From Idiomarina xiamenensis 10-D-4 (GTDB lineage Bacteria > Pseudomonadota > Gammaproteobacteria > Enterobacterales > Alteromonadaceae), in NCBI RefSeq assembly GCF_000299895.1, contig NZ_AMRG01000001.1, positions 124,001 to 188,000 of the forward strand: DNA of 64,000 nucleotides, read 5' to 3'. This document shows positions 33,756 through 43,035 of the stretch, in pieces. Made by a program: the position numbers and the translations under genes. The notes below the pieces were generated by a model. That model saw only the letters and a list, made by a program, of their open reading frames with translations, did no database searches and was not told the origin of the DNA. Positions within the stretch are counted from its first letter, which is position 1. Each line of letters starts with the position of its first letter.

Positions 33756-34460
33756 TTAATAGGACTTACTCAGTTTATCGGCAAGATGAGTTGGCAACGG
33801 CAATTTATAACGGCCTAAACATTGTTTAACCGCGGTTAATGCCTGCTGCTGGTCGAGCCCGTAACCGGCCGAAACCAGTACCGCCTTTACGCCCTCTCGA
33901 CTGCGCAACCAATAGCCAGCCAGCTGCTGTTGTTTATCGTCATGCCAATGTTCGCTACTACTACCTCGCGCGGCTGCAGGTTCGCTACCGTTACCACAAA
34001 GCCTGGACTTGGCGATACCAATGCTGGGCTTTTGTAACACGGCGCCAATATGAGCCGCAATGCCCAAGCGTTGCGGATGCGACTGACCCTGACCATCACA
34101 CATCAGTAGTCGATAGTCATGGTTTAGTTTTGCCAGTGCCGCTAACAACGCTGGACCTTCGCGGTAACTCAAACACCCGGGGATGTAAGGTAAGCTAGTG
34201 GCTTGTTCATGCACTTGCAGCTCGAGTACCGTCAAGCACGGCCAGCGCATGGCAACCACTGCCGCACGCGTCAGTTGGCCATTTTGCGGAAACGCGACAT
34301 CGGCACCCACCACCACGTCGCCGTGACATAATCCTGACCACTCCGTGGTCTGCTGCAGGCAGCGTTGTGCCAGCTGTCGTTGTTGCTGACGAGCGGCAGC
34401 GACTGAGCCGGGCCAGTCGATGCTGGGCGCAGCGATAGAGTTATGTTGATGGTCTTGCAT
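33756..34460 (-). CDS. nfi: Endonuclease V (deoxyinosine 3'-endonuclease)
   Basis: This 234-residue DNA-repair enzyme nicks the second phosphodiester bond 3' of deoxyinosine. It has GADVAFP with the first metal-binding Asp, LPYIPGCLSYREGPALL (the Tyr-Ile-Pro-Gly wedge and a catalytic Glu), and MCDGQGQSHPQRLGIAAHIG with the second Asp. KAVLVSAGYGLD and LGRYKLPLPTHLADKLS complete the family pattern. The start at 34460 follows AGGAAGAC; an in-frame start at 34556 adds 32 residues without similarity. The gene is divergent from the cysteine-synthase-family gene. Confidence 0.92.
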   Translation of the reverse strand: MQDHQHNSIAAPSIDWPGSVAAARQQQRQLAQRCLQQTTEWSGLCHGDVVVGADVAFPQNGQLTRAAVVAMRWPCLTVLELQVHEQATSLPYIPGCLSYREGPALLAALAKLNHDYRLLMCDGQGQSHPQRLGIAAHIGAVLQKPSIGIAKSRLCGNGSEPAAARGSSSEHWHDDKQQQLAGYWLRSREGVKAVLVSAGYGLDQQQALTAVKQCLGRYKLPLPTHLADKLSKSY

Positions 34461-34584
34461 GGTCTGTCTTCCTAGTTTTACAGCACCGTCAACGGCAACT
34501 GCGCAGCGGCGCTGAGCGTTAACCGCGAGCATCGCGTAAGAGTCTGATATACTCAAATCAACGCCTGTGTGACATGAGGGTAGT

Positions 34585-35676
34585 ATGACAACAACCAGTT
34601 CGATTTCGCAAACGCTCGCCGCCCGCGTGGGTGAGCGCCCGGCAGACTTGATCGGTCAGACCGATTTGCTGAAAATCCCGAGTTTATCAGCCTTGACCGG
34701 TTGCGACATTTACCTCAAGTGCGAGTTTCAAAATCCGGGTGGCTCGATTAAAGACCGCGCGGCCCTGCAATTAGTTAAAGACGCCATGGCTAGCGGTGAG
34801 CTAAAACCGGGCATGACCATTGTTGAGGGCACTGCTGGCAATACCGGCATTGGTTTGGCTTTGGTGGCTAAATCTTACGGCTTAAAAATGCTAGCGGTGA
34901 TGCCTAACGATCAGGCGCCGGAAAAAACTCGCATGATCAGCCTGCACGGGGCACAGTTAAAAGCGGTCGACCCAGTACCGTTTAAAGATCCCAATCATTT
35001 TTATCACACCGCTAAGCGTATCGCTGAACAGCACGATGATTACTGGTGGGCGAATCAGTTTGAAAATACTAGCAATGCACGTGCTCATTTTTTGCAAACC
35101 GGGCCGGAAATTTGGCAGCAAACACAGGGTGCTATTGATGTCTTGGTATCGGTTGCTGGCACTGGCGGCACGATTGCTGGTAACTCTACGTATTTAAAGC
35201 AACAAAAGCCCGATTTGGCGGTCTGGTTGGCCGACCCCGATGGCTCTGGCATTTATCAGTTCCTCAAAACTGGCGAGTATCAATCATCGGGTTCCAGCAT
35301 GACCGAGGGCATCGGTATTATGCGTCGGGTCGAGAATTTCCGACAGGCTAAAATCGATTATGCGATCAATCTACCGGATCAAGATTTAGTCACCCTGTCA
35401 CGTTATGTGCGTGATGAAGACGGCATTGTGTTGGGCAGTAGTTCGGCATTGAACGTCGCTGCGGCACTAGCGGCAGCGTTATATCATGGGCAAGGTAAGA
35501 CGATTGTCACCTTTGCTTGCGATCTCGGTGAGCGTTCCGCCAGTAAATTGTATAACGCTGACTACCTGCAACAACGCGGTTTGAGCGATCAAGTCGAACC
35601 GATAGCCGAGTTGCTGCAGCGTTATCGTCAGCAATCGCAGCGCGTGCTTCACGTCACTCGTGATTACTGGAGCTAA
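34585..35676 (+). CDS. Cysteine synthase family PLP-dependent enzyme
   Basis: This 363-residue fold-II PLP enzyme carries the Schiff-base Lys in FQNPGGSIKDRAA, the substrate-binding loop EGTAGNTGIGLAL and the phosphate-binding loop VAGTGGTIAG, all typical of O-acetylserine sulfhydrylases. It is longer than CysK or CysM (about 300-325), mainly in the C-terminal part after FACDLGERSASKLYN. It most likely makes cysteine from an activated serine; a cystathionine-beta-synthase-like role is possible. The next gene starts 5 bp downstream. Confidence 0.85.
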   Translation: MTTTSSISQTLAARVGERPADLIGQTDLLKIPSLSALTGCDIYLKCEFQNPGGSIKDRAALQLVKDAMASGELKPGMTIVEGTAGNTGIGLALVAKSYGLKMLAVMPNDQAPEKTRMISLHGAQLKAVDPVPFKDPNHFYHTAKRIAEQHDDYWWANQFENTSNARAHFLQTGPEIWQQTQGAIDVLVSVAGTGGTIAGNSTYLKQQKPDLAVWLADPDGSGIYQFLKTGEYQSSGSSMTEGIGIMRRVENFRQAKIDYAINLPDQDLVTLSRYVRDEDGIVLGSSSALNVAAALAAALYHGQGKTIVTFACDLGERSASKLYNADYLQQRGLSDQVEPIAELLQRYRQQSQRVLHVTRDYWS

Positions 35677-35680
35677 GACC

Positions 35681-36166
35681 ATGAGCATCGGATCGGCGTT
35701 GCGCCGCTGTCGAGCGTTATGCAAGTTGCTGTTACTCGGCGCGGCGAGTCTTACTTTAGCGCTGTCGCTGAGTGCTTGTGTGCAGGTTAGCGGACCGGCA
35801 TCGCGAGCTAAAGCCGAGCCGCTGCCGAAGGTTTCCAGTATTGCCTTGCAAGCGCGACCATCGACATTGGCGGTGCCAAGTGCCATCAGTCAGCGCCTAC
35901 CGCAACGCTTAGCCGCTGCACTTTATCAACCGCAACGGTTTAGCCAAGGCGACGGTGTGATTTTAAGCTACCGTGTGGTCGTGTTAGACGAGAGTGTGTT
36001 GGCGGTCGAGGTGGTGTATCTGGATGACGACGAAAAGCGCTTGGCGCAAAGTACATTTGCTGCGCGTCTGGCGGCGCAAGACAGCGCTAGCTTAGCCCAA
36101 GCGATCGACGAAGTCAGCGAAGCTATCGCGACTTTCTCGGTGCGTTTATTTTTGCCTCGCCAATAA
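35681..36166 (+). CDS. Predicted lipoprotein of unknown function
   Basis: This 161-residue protein has a basic N terminus, a hydrophobic stretch and a lipobox-like LSAC, so it is probably a lipoprotein. The mature part has alternating strands (ILSYRVVVLDESVLAVEVVYLDDD) and an Ala-rich helix, a layout seen in small envelope proteins of the DUF4410/DUF4136 type, but I cannot assign a family firmly. It begins 5 bp after the cysteine-synthase-family gene and is probably cotranscribed. Confidence 0.6.
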   Translation: MSIGSALRRCRALCKLLLLGAASLTLALSLSACVQVSGPASRAKAEPLPKVSSIALQARPSTLAVPSAISQRLPQRLAAALYQPQRFSQGDGVILSYRVVVLDESVLAVEVVYLDDDEKRLAQSTFAARLAAQDSASLAQAIDEVSEAIATFSVRLFLPRQ

Positions 36167-36263
36167 CGGCGCTGTGGCGTGCATAAAGCCAAAGGTGTAG
36201 TAAAACGTAAAAAATACGTTAGTCAGCTTGCGCGATGGCCGAACTGTGGCAAACTGATTCCAT

Positions 36264-36278
36264 CTTTACATTGTAAAG
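36264..36278. other. Perfect palindrome overlapping the glpQ ribosome-binding site
   Basis: CTTTACA, one central T, then TGTAAAG: a 7+1+7 dyad. Its right arm runs into the AAAGGAGGT ribosome site of the phosphodiesterase gene, so a bound protein here could block expression. Confidence 0.35.
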
Positions 36279-36287
36279 GAGGTCACC

Positions 36288-37634
36288 ATGAGCTCGGTGA
36301 ACCCCCAATCTAATCGCTTGAAAAATATTAGAAAAAAAGTTGTTGTCGCAGTCTTGCTGGGGGGCATAACGAGCACGCCAAGCTGGGCTCAAGGCGACAA
36401 TGATATGCAACAAGCGGTGGTTGAAGCGTTACAAGCTAATCAGCAATCGTCGTCTTCAGTAGAGCAACCATCGGTAACCGCTGATAGCGACCAGCAACCG
36501 GTTTTAGCGCAAGATCCGCTAGCCGTTGAGCAGGCGCAAGAGGCTCAACAGAGTCCGGTAAATGTCGACGACAAAGATTGGATTGTGATTGCCCATCGTG
36601 GTGCTTCCGGTTATTTACCTGAACATACTCTAGCCGCCGCGGCATTGGCGCATGGCTTAGGCGCCGACTATTTAGAGCAGGATGTGCAGCTAAGCCGTGA
36701 CGGCGTGCCGGTGGTATTACATGACCTGACACTAGGCGCTGTCAGCAATGTTGCTGACGTGTTCCCTGAGCGTACGCGTCCAGATGGCAAATACTATGTG
36801 TTGGACTTTAGCGTCGCTGAGTTAAAACAGCTGAGGTTGCATGACCGCATTGATGAGTCGACCGGTGACATGCGTTGGCCGAACCGCTTTGATGGTAGCG
36901 CAGTCAATTTTCGTATTGCTACGCTGGCCGAGCATTTGGCGCTGTTAAATGGATTAAATAAAACCCGTGACATGCGTACCGGTGCTTACGTCGAAATTAA
37001 GAATGCCGCGTGGTATCGCAACCAAGGCTTTGATGTCACGGCGGCAACCATGGCGGCTTTATCTCGCGCTGGTTATTTGGAGCCTAAAGGTAGTCCATCG
37101 CCGTTGTATCTACAATCGTTTGACCCTGAGGTCTTGCGTCGTTTATTACGCGAATATCACGTGAACGCGCCGACGGTGCAATTGATCGGTGAAAATGAAT
37201 GGAACGAAGCCGACGTTGATTATTCGGCAATGCGCAGTGCCGCTGGATTAGAAGCCTTATCCAATACCGTGTCAGCGGTTGGGGTGTGGCTACCGCACGT
37301 GTTAAAAGGCGTGGACGAAAACGGCCAACCGCAGTTTACCGATTTAGTCAAGGCGGCGCATCGGGCTGGTTTACGCGTACACGTATACACCGCGCGTGCC
37401 GATCAGTTACCCTCAGGCACACCAGACTATCCAACCTTGATCAAGTGGTTACAACAGGCCGGCGTCGATGGTGTCTTTACCGATTTTCCCGGTAATCGAG
37501 TACCCGCGAAGTTAGCCGCTATTGGTCGAGCCTCTGACGCTGAACAGCACGAACCTGATGCGGCGCACGACGACACCGACGTTGATCAGTTGCCGGCTGG
37601 CGCTCAGGTTGACCGGAGCAAACCGTTGCGATGA
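36288..37634 (+). CDS. glpQ: Glycerophosphodiester phosphodiesterase
   Basis: This 448-residue exported enzyme hydrolyses glycerophosphodiesters to glycerol-3-phosphate and an alcohol. A signal-like segment (about 20-35) is followed by a Gln/Ser-rich linker of about 60 residues. The TIM-barrel GDPD domain has [14 protein letters not shown] (catalytic His, Arg, Glu), [20 protein letters not shown] (metal and catalytic residues), YVEIKNA and TDFPGN. Length and insertions fit the GlpQ (periplasmic) group rather than UgpQ. The C-terminal 45 residues are acidic and disordered-looking. AAAGGAGGT gives a very strong ribosome site. The stop overlaps the next start as ATGA. Confidence 0.88.
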   Translation: MSSVNPQSNRLKNIRKKVVVAVLLGGITSTPSWAQGDNDMQQAVVEALQANQQSSSSVEQPSVTADSDQQPVLAQDPLAVEQAQEAQQSPVNVDDKDWIVIAHRGASGYLPEHTLAAAALAHGLGADYLEQDVQLSRDGVPVVLHDLTLGAVSNVADVFPERTRPDGKYYVLDFSVAELKQLRLHDRIDESTGDMRWPNRFDGSAVNFRIATLAEHLALLNGLNKTRDMRTGAYVEIKNAAWYRNQGFDVTAATMAALSRAGYLEPKGSPSPLYLQSFDPEVLRRLLREYHVNAPTVQLIGENEWNEADVDYSAMRSAAGLEALSNTVSAVGVWLPHVLKGVDENGQPQFTDLVKAAHRAGLRVHVYTARADQLPSGTPDYPTLIKWLQQAGVDGVFTDFPGNRVPAKLAAIGRASDAEQHEPDAAHDDTDVDQLPAGAQVDRSKPLR

Positions 37635-38533
37635 TCGCTTATCGCGGTTTTAGCCTGCTACGCAGCCTGATAGCGGTCGTTATTATCGCGCTATTGGGAT
37701 ATGCGGCGGTGATTGGCTATTACTATGGTTGGCAGGAGCGGGAGCTATTTAAGCCGACGCTGTTGGCTAGCGACTATGTTTATGACTATGAGCAGCCGTT
37801 TGAAGAATCTTATATCGCCATGCCCGATGGCGTACGTTTACACAGCTTGTTGTTTCGCACGCAAAAGCAGCGACAGGGCGTCGTTTTTTACCTACATGGC
37901 AATCGCGGTTCGCTGGTCGATTGGGCTAAACCCGAATACAACCAGGTTTACTTAGACAATGGCTACGACTTATTCATGGTGGACTATCGCGGCTATGGTA
38001 AAAGTGCTGGTGAAATCACCAGTGAAAGCCAATTATACGGCGATGTGGCTGCGCTTTATCGTTGGTTGCTGCAATCTTACCAGCAGCAAGATATCGTGGT
38101 GGTCGGTTATTCATTGGGCTCTGGCCCAGCAGCGTGGTTGGCTTGCCGTCAGCAGCCGCGTTATCTCGTCCTGAAAGCACCTTACTACAGTATGGTCGAT
38201 CTAGCGGCGCAAATCGTGCCCTACATCCCCTCGGCGGTATTGCGCTATCCATTACGCACCGATAAAGCCTTAAGCGGATGTCAGACACCAATCACCCTGA
38301 TTCATGGTGAACAGGATAAACTGATCCCGATTGACGCGTCTGAGCGTTTAGCTCAGTTGCTCAAGGCCGATGACCAGTTTATTCGTTTAGCCGGGGTCGG
38401 GCATGGCAATTTAGCCGGTGAACCGTCATTTATTGCCGCGATGGACGCATTATTAAAATCGCTTAATCAGCAGCAACAGCCATCAGCCACTGCTCAGCCG
38501 CCAGCTAATGAAACGGCAGAGCATCGCCATTAA
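37631..38533 (+). CDS. Membrane-anchored alpha/beta hydrolase
   Basis: This 300-residue protein has one N-terminal transmembrane segment (about 10-30) and an alpha/beta-hydrolase domain with the oxyanion block YLHGNRGS, the nucleophile elbow GYSLGSG, a catalytic Asp in HGEQDKLIP and a His in GVGHGNL. It resembles the BEM46/ABHD13 group, whose bacterial substrates are unknown. The 4-bp overlap with glpQ suggests a joint role in lipid-derived substrates, which is inference only. Confidence 0.82.
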   Translation: MIAYRGFSLLRSLIAVVIIALLGYAAVIGYYYGWQERELFKPTLLASDYVYDYEQPFEESYIAMPDGVRLHSLLFRTQKQRQGVVFYLHGNRGSLVDWAKPEYNQVYLDNGYDLFMVDYRGYGKSAGEITSESQLYGDVAALYRWLLQSYQQQDIVVVGYSLGSGPAAWLACRQQPRYLVLKAPYYSMVDLAAQIVPYIPSAVLRYPLRTDKALSGCQTPITLIHGEQDKLIPIDASERLAQLLKADDQFIRLAGVGHGNLAGEPSFIAAMDALLKSLNQQQQPSATAQPPANETAEHRH

Positions 38534-38988
38534 GGGTTAAAGCTGAGTGACATTTTATAACCGTCACAACCGTCGTCGTAATAACCAACCAGCACGTCGG
38601 TGACTTCAAAGTTAAGCTGCCGATAAAGTGCAATGGCGGCTGCATTATCCGTTTTGACTTCTAACGTGAGCGCGCTCGCATGCTGCGCCTTAACGTAGTC
38701 GATGACGTAGTGAAGTAATCGTTTACTTAAGCCTTGACCTCTGGCTGCTGGCGCTACGGCTAACGAATATAAACGCCAGCGGCGGCTATTGCGACGCGTC
38801 AATAATAAGCTGTAAGCTTGAATTTGCTTTGCCTTTACCAATACGTGCAATTGCGCCGAGGGCGACTGCATTAAACGGCTAAAGCTGCGTTTACCGATAC
38901 GACTATAGTCAAAGCAGGCCGCCTCTAGGGCGACCAGTTGGGTAAGGTCGTCACGCGTGGCTAAACGAATGGTCACATCGGTGCTCAC
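38530..38988 (-). CDS. GNAT family N-acetyltransferase (RimI-like)
   Basis: This 152-residue GNAT enzyme has the acetyl-CoA loop VAPAARGQGLSKRLLHYV and the C-terminal LEVKTDNAAAIALYRQLNFEV, as in RimI-type N-acetyltransferases. It starts with GTG, overlapping the stop of the upstream ATP-grasp gene by one base, so the two are translationally linked. The substrate may be the product of that ligase, which is inference from coupling. Its stop overlaps that of the convergent hydrolase gene. Confidence 0.85.
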   Translation of the reverse strand: MSTDVTIRLATRDDLTQLVALEAACFDYSRIGKRSFSRLMQSPSAQLHVLVKAKQIQAYSLLLTRRNSRRWRLYSLAVAPAARGQGLSKRLLHYVIDYVKAQHASALTLEVKTDNAAAIALYRQLNFEVTDVLVGYYDDGCDGYKMSLSFNP

Positions 38989-40448
38989 TATTTTTCTTCC
39001 AAGCGCCTTGCAAAGTCGGCCATGATCATCCGGTAAAGCTCGTCGCCCAAGTGTAAATCTTCGACACTGGACTCAATCGAAGGGTTGTCGTTGATTTCAA
39101 TGATGACAGGACCTTTGTCAGTCATTTTTAGGTCAACGCCGTATAAACCGTCGCCGATCAGTCGCGTCGCTTGTAACGCCGCTTTCACCACGTCTTTTGG
39201 CACTTGATGCACGCCAACGGTTTCAAATGAACCACTTTTCGGTTTGCTACCTTCCACATGTTCATAAATTTGCCAGTGATTACGTGACATAAAATACTGA
39301 CAAGCGTATATCGGACGGTTATTAAGGACGCCAATACGCCAGTCAAAGTCGGTGGGTAAAAACTCTTGCACCAACAGAATCGTCGACTTCTCAAACAAGC
39401 GTGCGGCGACTTCACGAAATTCGGCTTCATCTTCGGCTTTTTCGACACCAATCGAGAACGAGCCATCTGGGATCTTCAGCACCACTGGATAATCAAGGCG
39501 CTTGCCGATGGCGGTATAATCGATGTCCTGTTGCAATAACAACAGTTCGGTTTTGGGCGTTGCGATTTGGTGCTTCTCAAGCAGCTCTTTCAAAAATACT
39601 TTATTAGCACATTGCAAAATCGAGCCGGGGGCATCGATCACGACCATGCCGTTGGCTTCAGCCTTCTTAGCAAAATGGTAAGTGTAGTGGTTAATACGCG
39701 TGGTTTCGCGAATAAATAACGCGTCAAACTCCAGCAAACGGTTAAAGTCGCTGCTGGTAATCAGCTCGGCGTCGATATCGCAATCTTTTGCCGCGCGAAT
39801 GAATTTTTTCAGCGCTTTACTATCGCTGGTTGGGATTTTCTCGTCTGGGTCGTACAAAATCGCCATATCGTAGCGATATTCTTTACGCGTACGAGCTTTA
39901 CGCCAGACCCGCTTACTAAAGCTATCTAACGCATTACCAAAGAAGGTTTGCTGTTCGTCATCTAGTTCGGTCAAGCTGCCAGCGCTCAGTTGATTAATGA
40001 ACCAACGTCCTTGCCAGGCCAATTCGACACGCATGATCGGGCAGGGGTAGCGCTCGAACAGTTGTCGTGCGAAGGTATTCAGTTGTGGCTGCTGGCTTTG
40101 TCCAAAGCAAATCAAAAACGATACCGGCGCTTGTTGCTTTTCGCTGTCTAAAAAGCGGGTTAGTTGTTTGTCTAAATCACTTAGCAATAGCTGATAATGA
40201 GAGAAGTTAGCCAGATCGTTGATGGTCGACACCGATGGCATGATACGTTGGCCTCGTGCCTCGGCCAGCAAACTGACGTAATAGCCAGTGGACAAGTAGC
40301 TCAAGTCGGCACAAAGGTTTAAGGCGTGGGTACGACTTTTCGGGTGTTGCTGTTGTAAGTACTCACTTGCGGTGACGAGTGACTGACTGGGATAGTAGGG
40401 TTGCCAATCGCTGATGTCATCAACAATGATTTGTGGCGTCTGTTGCAT
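38988..40448 (-). CDS. RimK-like ATP-grasp ligase
   Basis: This 486-residue protein has an N-terminal domain of about 200 residues (ISDWQPYYPSQSLVTASEYL) typical of the RimK-like N-terminal family, and an ATP-grasp domain (about 285-486). KIPDGSFSIGVEKAED, LVQEFLPTDFDWRIGVL and VIEINDNPSIE supply the ATP and Mg ligands. Such enzymes join an amino acid (often glutamate) to a peptide or metabolite; the substrate here is unknown. The start at 40448 is chosen because the protein pattern begins there; an in-frame start at 40469 is possible. Confidence 0.85.
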   Translation of the reverse strand: MQQTPQIIVDDISDWQPYYPSQSLVTASEYLQQQHPKSRTHALNLCADLSYLSTGYYVSLLAEARGQRIMPSVSTINDLANFSHYQLLLSDLDKQLTRFLDSEKQQAPVSFLICFGQSQQPQLNTFARQLFERYPCPIMRVELAWQGRWFINQLSAGSLTELDDEQQTFFGNALDSFSKRVWRKARTRKEYRYDMAILYDPDEKIPTSDSKALKKFIRAAKDCDIDAELITSSDFNRLLEFDALFIRETTRINHYTYHFAKKAEANGMVVIDAPGSILQCANKVFLKELLEKHQIATPKTELLLLQQDIDYTAIGKRLDYPVVLKIPDGSFSIGVEKAEDEAEFREVAARLFEKSTILLVQEFLPTDFDWRIGVLNNRPIYACQYFMSRNHWQIYEHVEGSKPKSGSFETVGVHQVPKDVVKAALQATRLIGDGLYGVDLKMTDKGPVIIEINDNPSIESSVEDLHLGDELYRMIMADFARRLEEK

Positions 40449-40691
40449 GAAAAATGTCCGTTCCATCAAGGGTTAAAAAGGCATTTCAGTCCGACTGAAT
40501 GCTGGCCGCTTTTTTAAGTCTAGGACGTTAAAAAAACAAGCACTTTTACAACTAATTTTTCTAATCAGAAGTTATAAAGTGATCAGAATACGCTATTCTG
40601 AACAATCAGTATTAACCACTTACTGCACTGATGCAAAAGTGTAGTTATTAACTACCAAGCATAGACGTGAAATTGGCAAGGAGAAGCGCTG

Positions 40692-41198
40692 ATGCTGACG
40701 TTGTTAGCCAAGCTATTGAAAGCTTTGAACTCTGAAACAGGTGCCTGGGCATTGGCTTTTGCCTTTGTGTTGGGCATGGTGCTGGGATTGACGCCGTTAT
40801 GGCGTGTGCACAATTTAATCATTTTATTAGCCGCGTTGCTGTTTCGAATTAACCTATCGGCTTTTATTGTCTCGTTTTTGGTATTCTCGGGGATCGCCTA
40901 TTTACTCGACCCGTGGTTCCATCAAATTGGTATGAGCGTGTTGCAATCACCGAGCTGGCAAGGCGTTTGGGAAACACTATACGCGTCGCCTTGGGGCCGC
41001 ATTACCCAGTTCCATCATAGTATTACCATGGGTAGCATTATCGTTAGTCTGCTGTTTGCACCGATATTAGCGGTACTGAGCTATCTGATTGTCATCAACT
41101 ATCGCGGTCATATTCAGGCTTGGTTGCTCAAACTCAAAGTGGTGCAAGGTTTACGCGCTAGTCGTTTTTGGCAGATTTACGCAGGGATTCGGGGGTAA
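40692..41198 (+). CDS. TIGR03546/DUF2062-like membrane protein
   Basis: This 168-residue protein has about four hydrophobic segments. The blocks LAFAFVLGMVLGLTPLWRVHN and YLLDPWFHQIG resemble DUF2062-type membrane proteins and the uncharacterised family I recall as TIGR03546. It starts behind AAGGAG and is followed 6 bp later by its usual partner gene. Function is unknown. The 243-bp gap upstream, between it and the divergent ligase gene, is AT-rich and holds no gene I can support. Confidence 0.7.
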   Translation: MLTLLAKLLKALNSETGAWALAFAFVLGMVLGLTPLWRVHNLIILLAALLFRINLSAFIVSFLVFSGIAYLLDPWFHQIGMSVLQSPSWQGVWETLYASPWGRITQFHHSITMGSIIVSLLFAPILAVLSYLIVINYRGHIQAWLLKLKVVQGLRASRFWQIYAGIRG

Positions 41199-41204
41199 CA
41201 GCGC

Positions 41205-42968
41205 ATGAAACGTAGCATTATTCGTTGGCCGGGGTTGCTGGCATTTGTCGTCTTTGTTGGATTGTTGGTGGCGTTTTCGTGGTTATTCCTCGACAGTATT
41301 TTGCGCTGGGGCATGGAAAAAACGCTGGGTCGCCTGAACGGTGCCGAAGTTAATATCGAACGCGTCGAGCATAGTTGGGTGCCGTTATCGATAGGCGTTT
41401 ATGGTATTCAAGTGACCAATCCGCAGCAGCCGGAGAATAATCGGGTGGTGGTCGGCGAGGTGCGTGCCGATATCGACACCGGTCAGTTATTGTTAGGGCG
41501 TTATATTTTCGAACAAATGAATGCCAGCGGCATTCGCGTTGACCAACCACGCGACAGTGCCGGTGAAGTCTATGCGCCGGTGACTAAAGACAGCTTGTTA
41601 GATGCGGCCGGCTCGGGTTTAGAGGCGCTGGATATTGAATTGCCATCGGTCGATGACATCATGCAACAGGTCAATATCCAAACCGAGACCGTTATTGCTA
41701 ACGCCAAACAAACCTTTGCCGAGCAGCAACAAAAACTGGAACAGGCCAAGGCGGCGTTGCCCAGCGACGAGACCTTAAAGTCCTACGAGCAGCGCATCAA
41801 GGAGCTGACTGAGGGCAAAATTGAAGGGCTGGGAGATTTAGCGCAGCGCCGTGAGCAGTTAGAAAAACTGAAGGCAGACTTCCGTGCCGACCGCGATGCG
41901 GTTAAGCAATTCAAAGACACCGTTAGTCAAGCTCGCGAGACCTTGAGTGCTGAGTTAGCGGCCGTTAAATCGGCACCTGGTGACGATATCGACCGCATCC
42001 AGCAGTTTTTCAAATTGGACAGTCAAGGCTTAGGTAATGTCACGTCGTTGGTATTTGGTGAAAAGGCGCGGCAATGGAGCCAGTACATTTTGCTCGCTTA
42101 TGAGCAAGTAGCGCCAATGCTGGCGCGTTCCAGTAACGATCAGACGATCGAGCCTGCGCGCGGGCAAGGGCAGTGGTTATCGTTTACCGAAGACGATGCG
42201 CCGCCAGAGTTTTTGATTAAAAAGGCGGTCACCGAGTTTGCCTTTGGCGATACCGTGCTGGACGTCGATTGGCGCAATATCACTCATCAACACCAGCAAT
42301 TAGGCCAACCGACCACCTTTCAAGCGCGGGCTGACAATAACGGCTTATGGCAGTCGTTTAACTTGAATGGCGAGTTATCCTTAGGAGAAAACGGTATTGA
42401 CGCGCGTCAGCAATGGCAATTAAAAGGGCTGAAACTGAGCGATACGCCGTTGAGCGAATCGTCGGCTTTCAGCGCCACACTGTTAGCCACCACCTTAGAC
42501 ACCGACGGCTCGATGGCGGTGCGTAGTAACCAGTTAGAGGGTAACGGCGCTATTCGGTTGGCTAATTTGGATATCCAAGCCAGCGGCGAACAACGTTGGG
42601 CGCAGTTGGTTGGGCAGGCGCTCGGACAGCTTCAGCGCTTAGATATTCGCGCTAACATGAGTGGCGATATTACTTCGCCGTCCTTATCGCTTAACTCGGA
42701 CTTGGACCGTCAGCTAACCGAAGCGCTAACGGGAACGGCGATGAGTGCGGCGCAAGATAAATTGGATGCGGTCAAGGCGCGTTTAAACGAGCAGGTACAA
42801 AGTGCCTTGTCGGAACAACAGCCGCAACTAGCGGAATTAACGCAGTTACTTGAACTGGCTGACAGCAAAGACAGTCGTTTGAACGATTTGTTAAACGCTA
42901 AAGCCGAAGATTCGGTAGGTGACAAATTAAAAGAGGGTTTATTCAAAAAACTTGGCGGCAATAATTAG
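41205..42968 (+). CDS. TIGR03545-like coiled-coil envelope protein
   Basis: This 587-residue protein has one N-terminal membrane segment (about 8-30) and an AsmA-like opening (LNGAEVNIERVEHSWVPLSIGVYGI, here given only in outline). A coiled coil of about 100 residues (Gln/Glu/Lys-rich, about 165-260) follows, then a beta-rich part and a C-terminal amphipathic helix region. It fits the uncharacterised family I recall as TIGR03545, found beside TIGR03546. An envelope-spanning or lipid-transport-like role can be imagined from the AsmA-like start but is not established. Confidence 0.7.
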   Translation: MKRSIIRWPGLLAFVVFVGLLVAFSWLFLDSILRWGMEKTLGRLNGAEVNIERVEHSWVPLSIGVYGIQVTNPQQPENNRVVVGEVRADIDTGQLLLGRYIFEQMNASGIRVDQPRDSAGEVYAPVTKDSLLDAAGSGLEALDIELPSVDDIMQQVNIQTETVIANAKQTFAEQQQKLEQAKAALPSDETLKSYEQRIKELTEGKIEGLGDLAQRREQLEKLKADFRADRDAVKQFKDTVSQARETLSAELAAVKSAPGDDIDRIQQFFKLDSQGLGNVTSLVFGEKARQWSQYILLAYEQVAPMLARSSNDQTIEPARGQGQWLSFTEDDAPPEFLIKKAVTEFAFGDTVLDVDWRNITHQHQQLGQPTTFQARADNNGLWQSFNLNGELSLGENGIDARQQWQLKGLKLSDTPLSESSAFSATLLATTLDTDGSMAVRSNQLEGNGAIRLANLDIQASGEQRWAQLVGQALGQLQRLDIRANMSGDITSPSLSLNSDLDRQLTEALTGTAMSAAQDKLDAVKARLNEQVQSALSEQQPQLAELTQLLELADSKDSRLNDLLNAKAEDSVGDKLKEGLFKKLGGNN

Positions 42969-42988
42969 TCTGTCGCCATTGCTGCTCA

Positions 42989-43027
42989 GCGCACGGCGTC
43001 GACATTTAGCGGTTGTCGACGCTGCGC
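42989..43027. terminator. Long hairpin between convergent genes, possible bidirectional terminator
   Basis: GCGTCGAC (42996-43003) pairs perfectly with GTCGACGC (43015-43022). The stem extends by GCGCA with TGCGC across a 2-nt bulge. It lies between the stop codons of two convergent genes. There is no clear T-run on either side, so termination is inferred from position. Confidence 0.4.
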
Positions 43028-43035
43028 GGCCTGTC

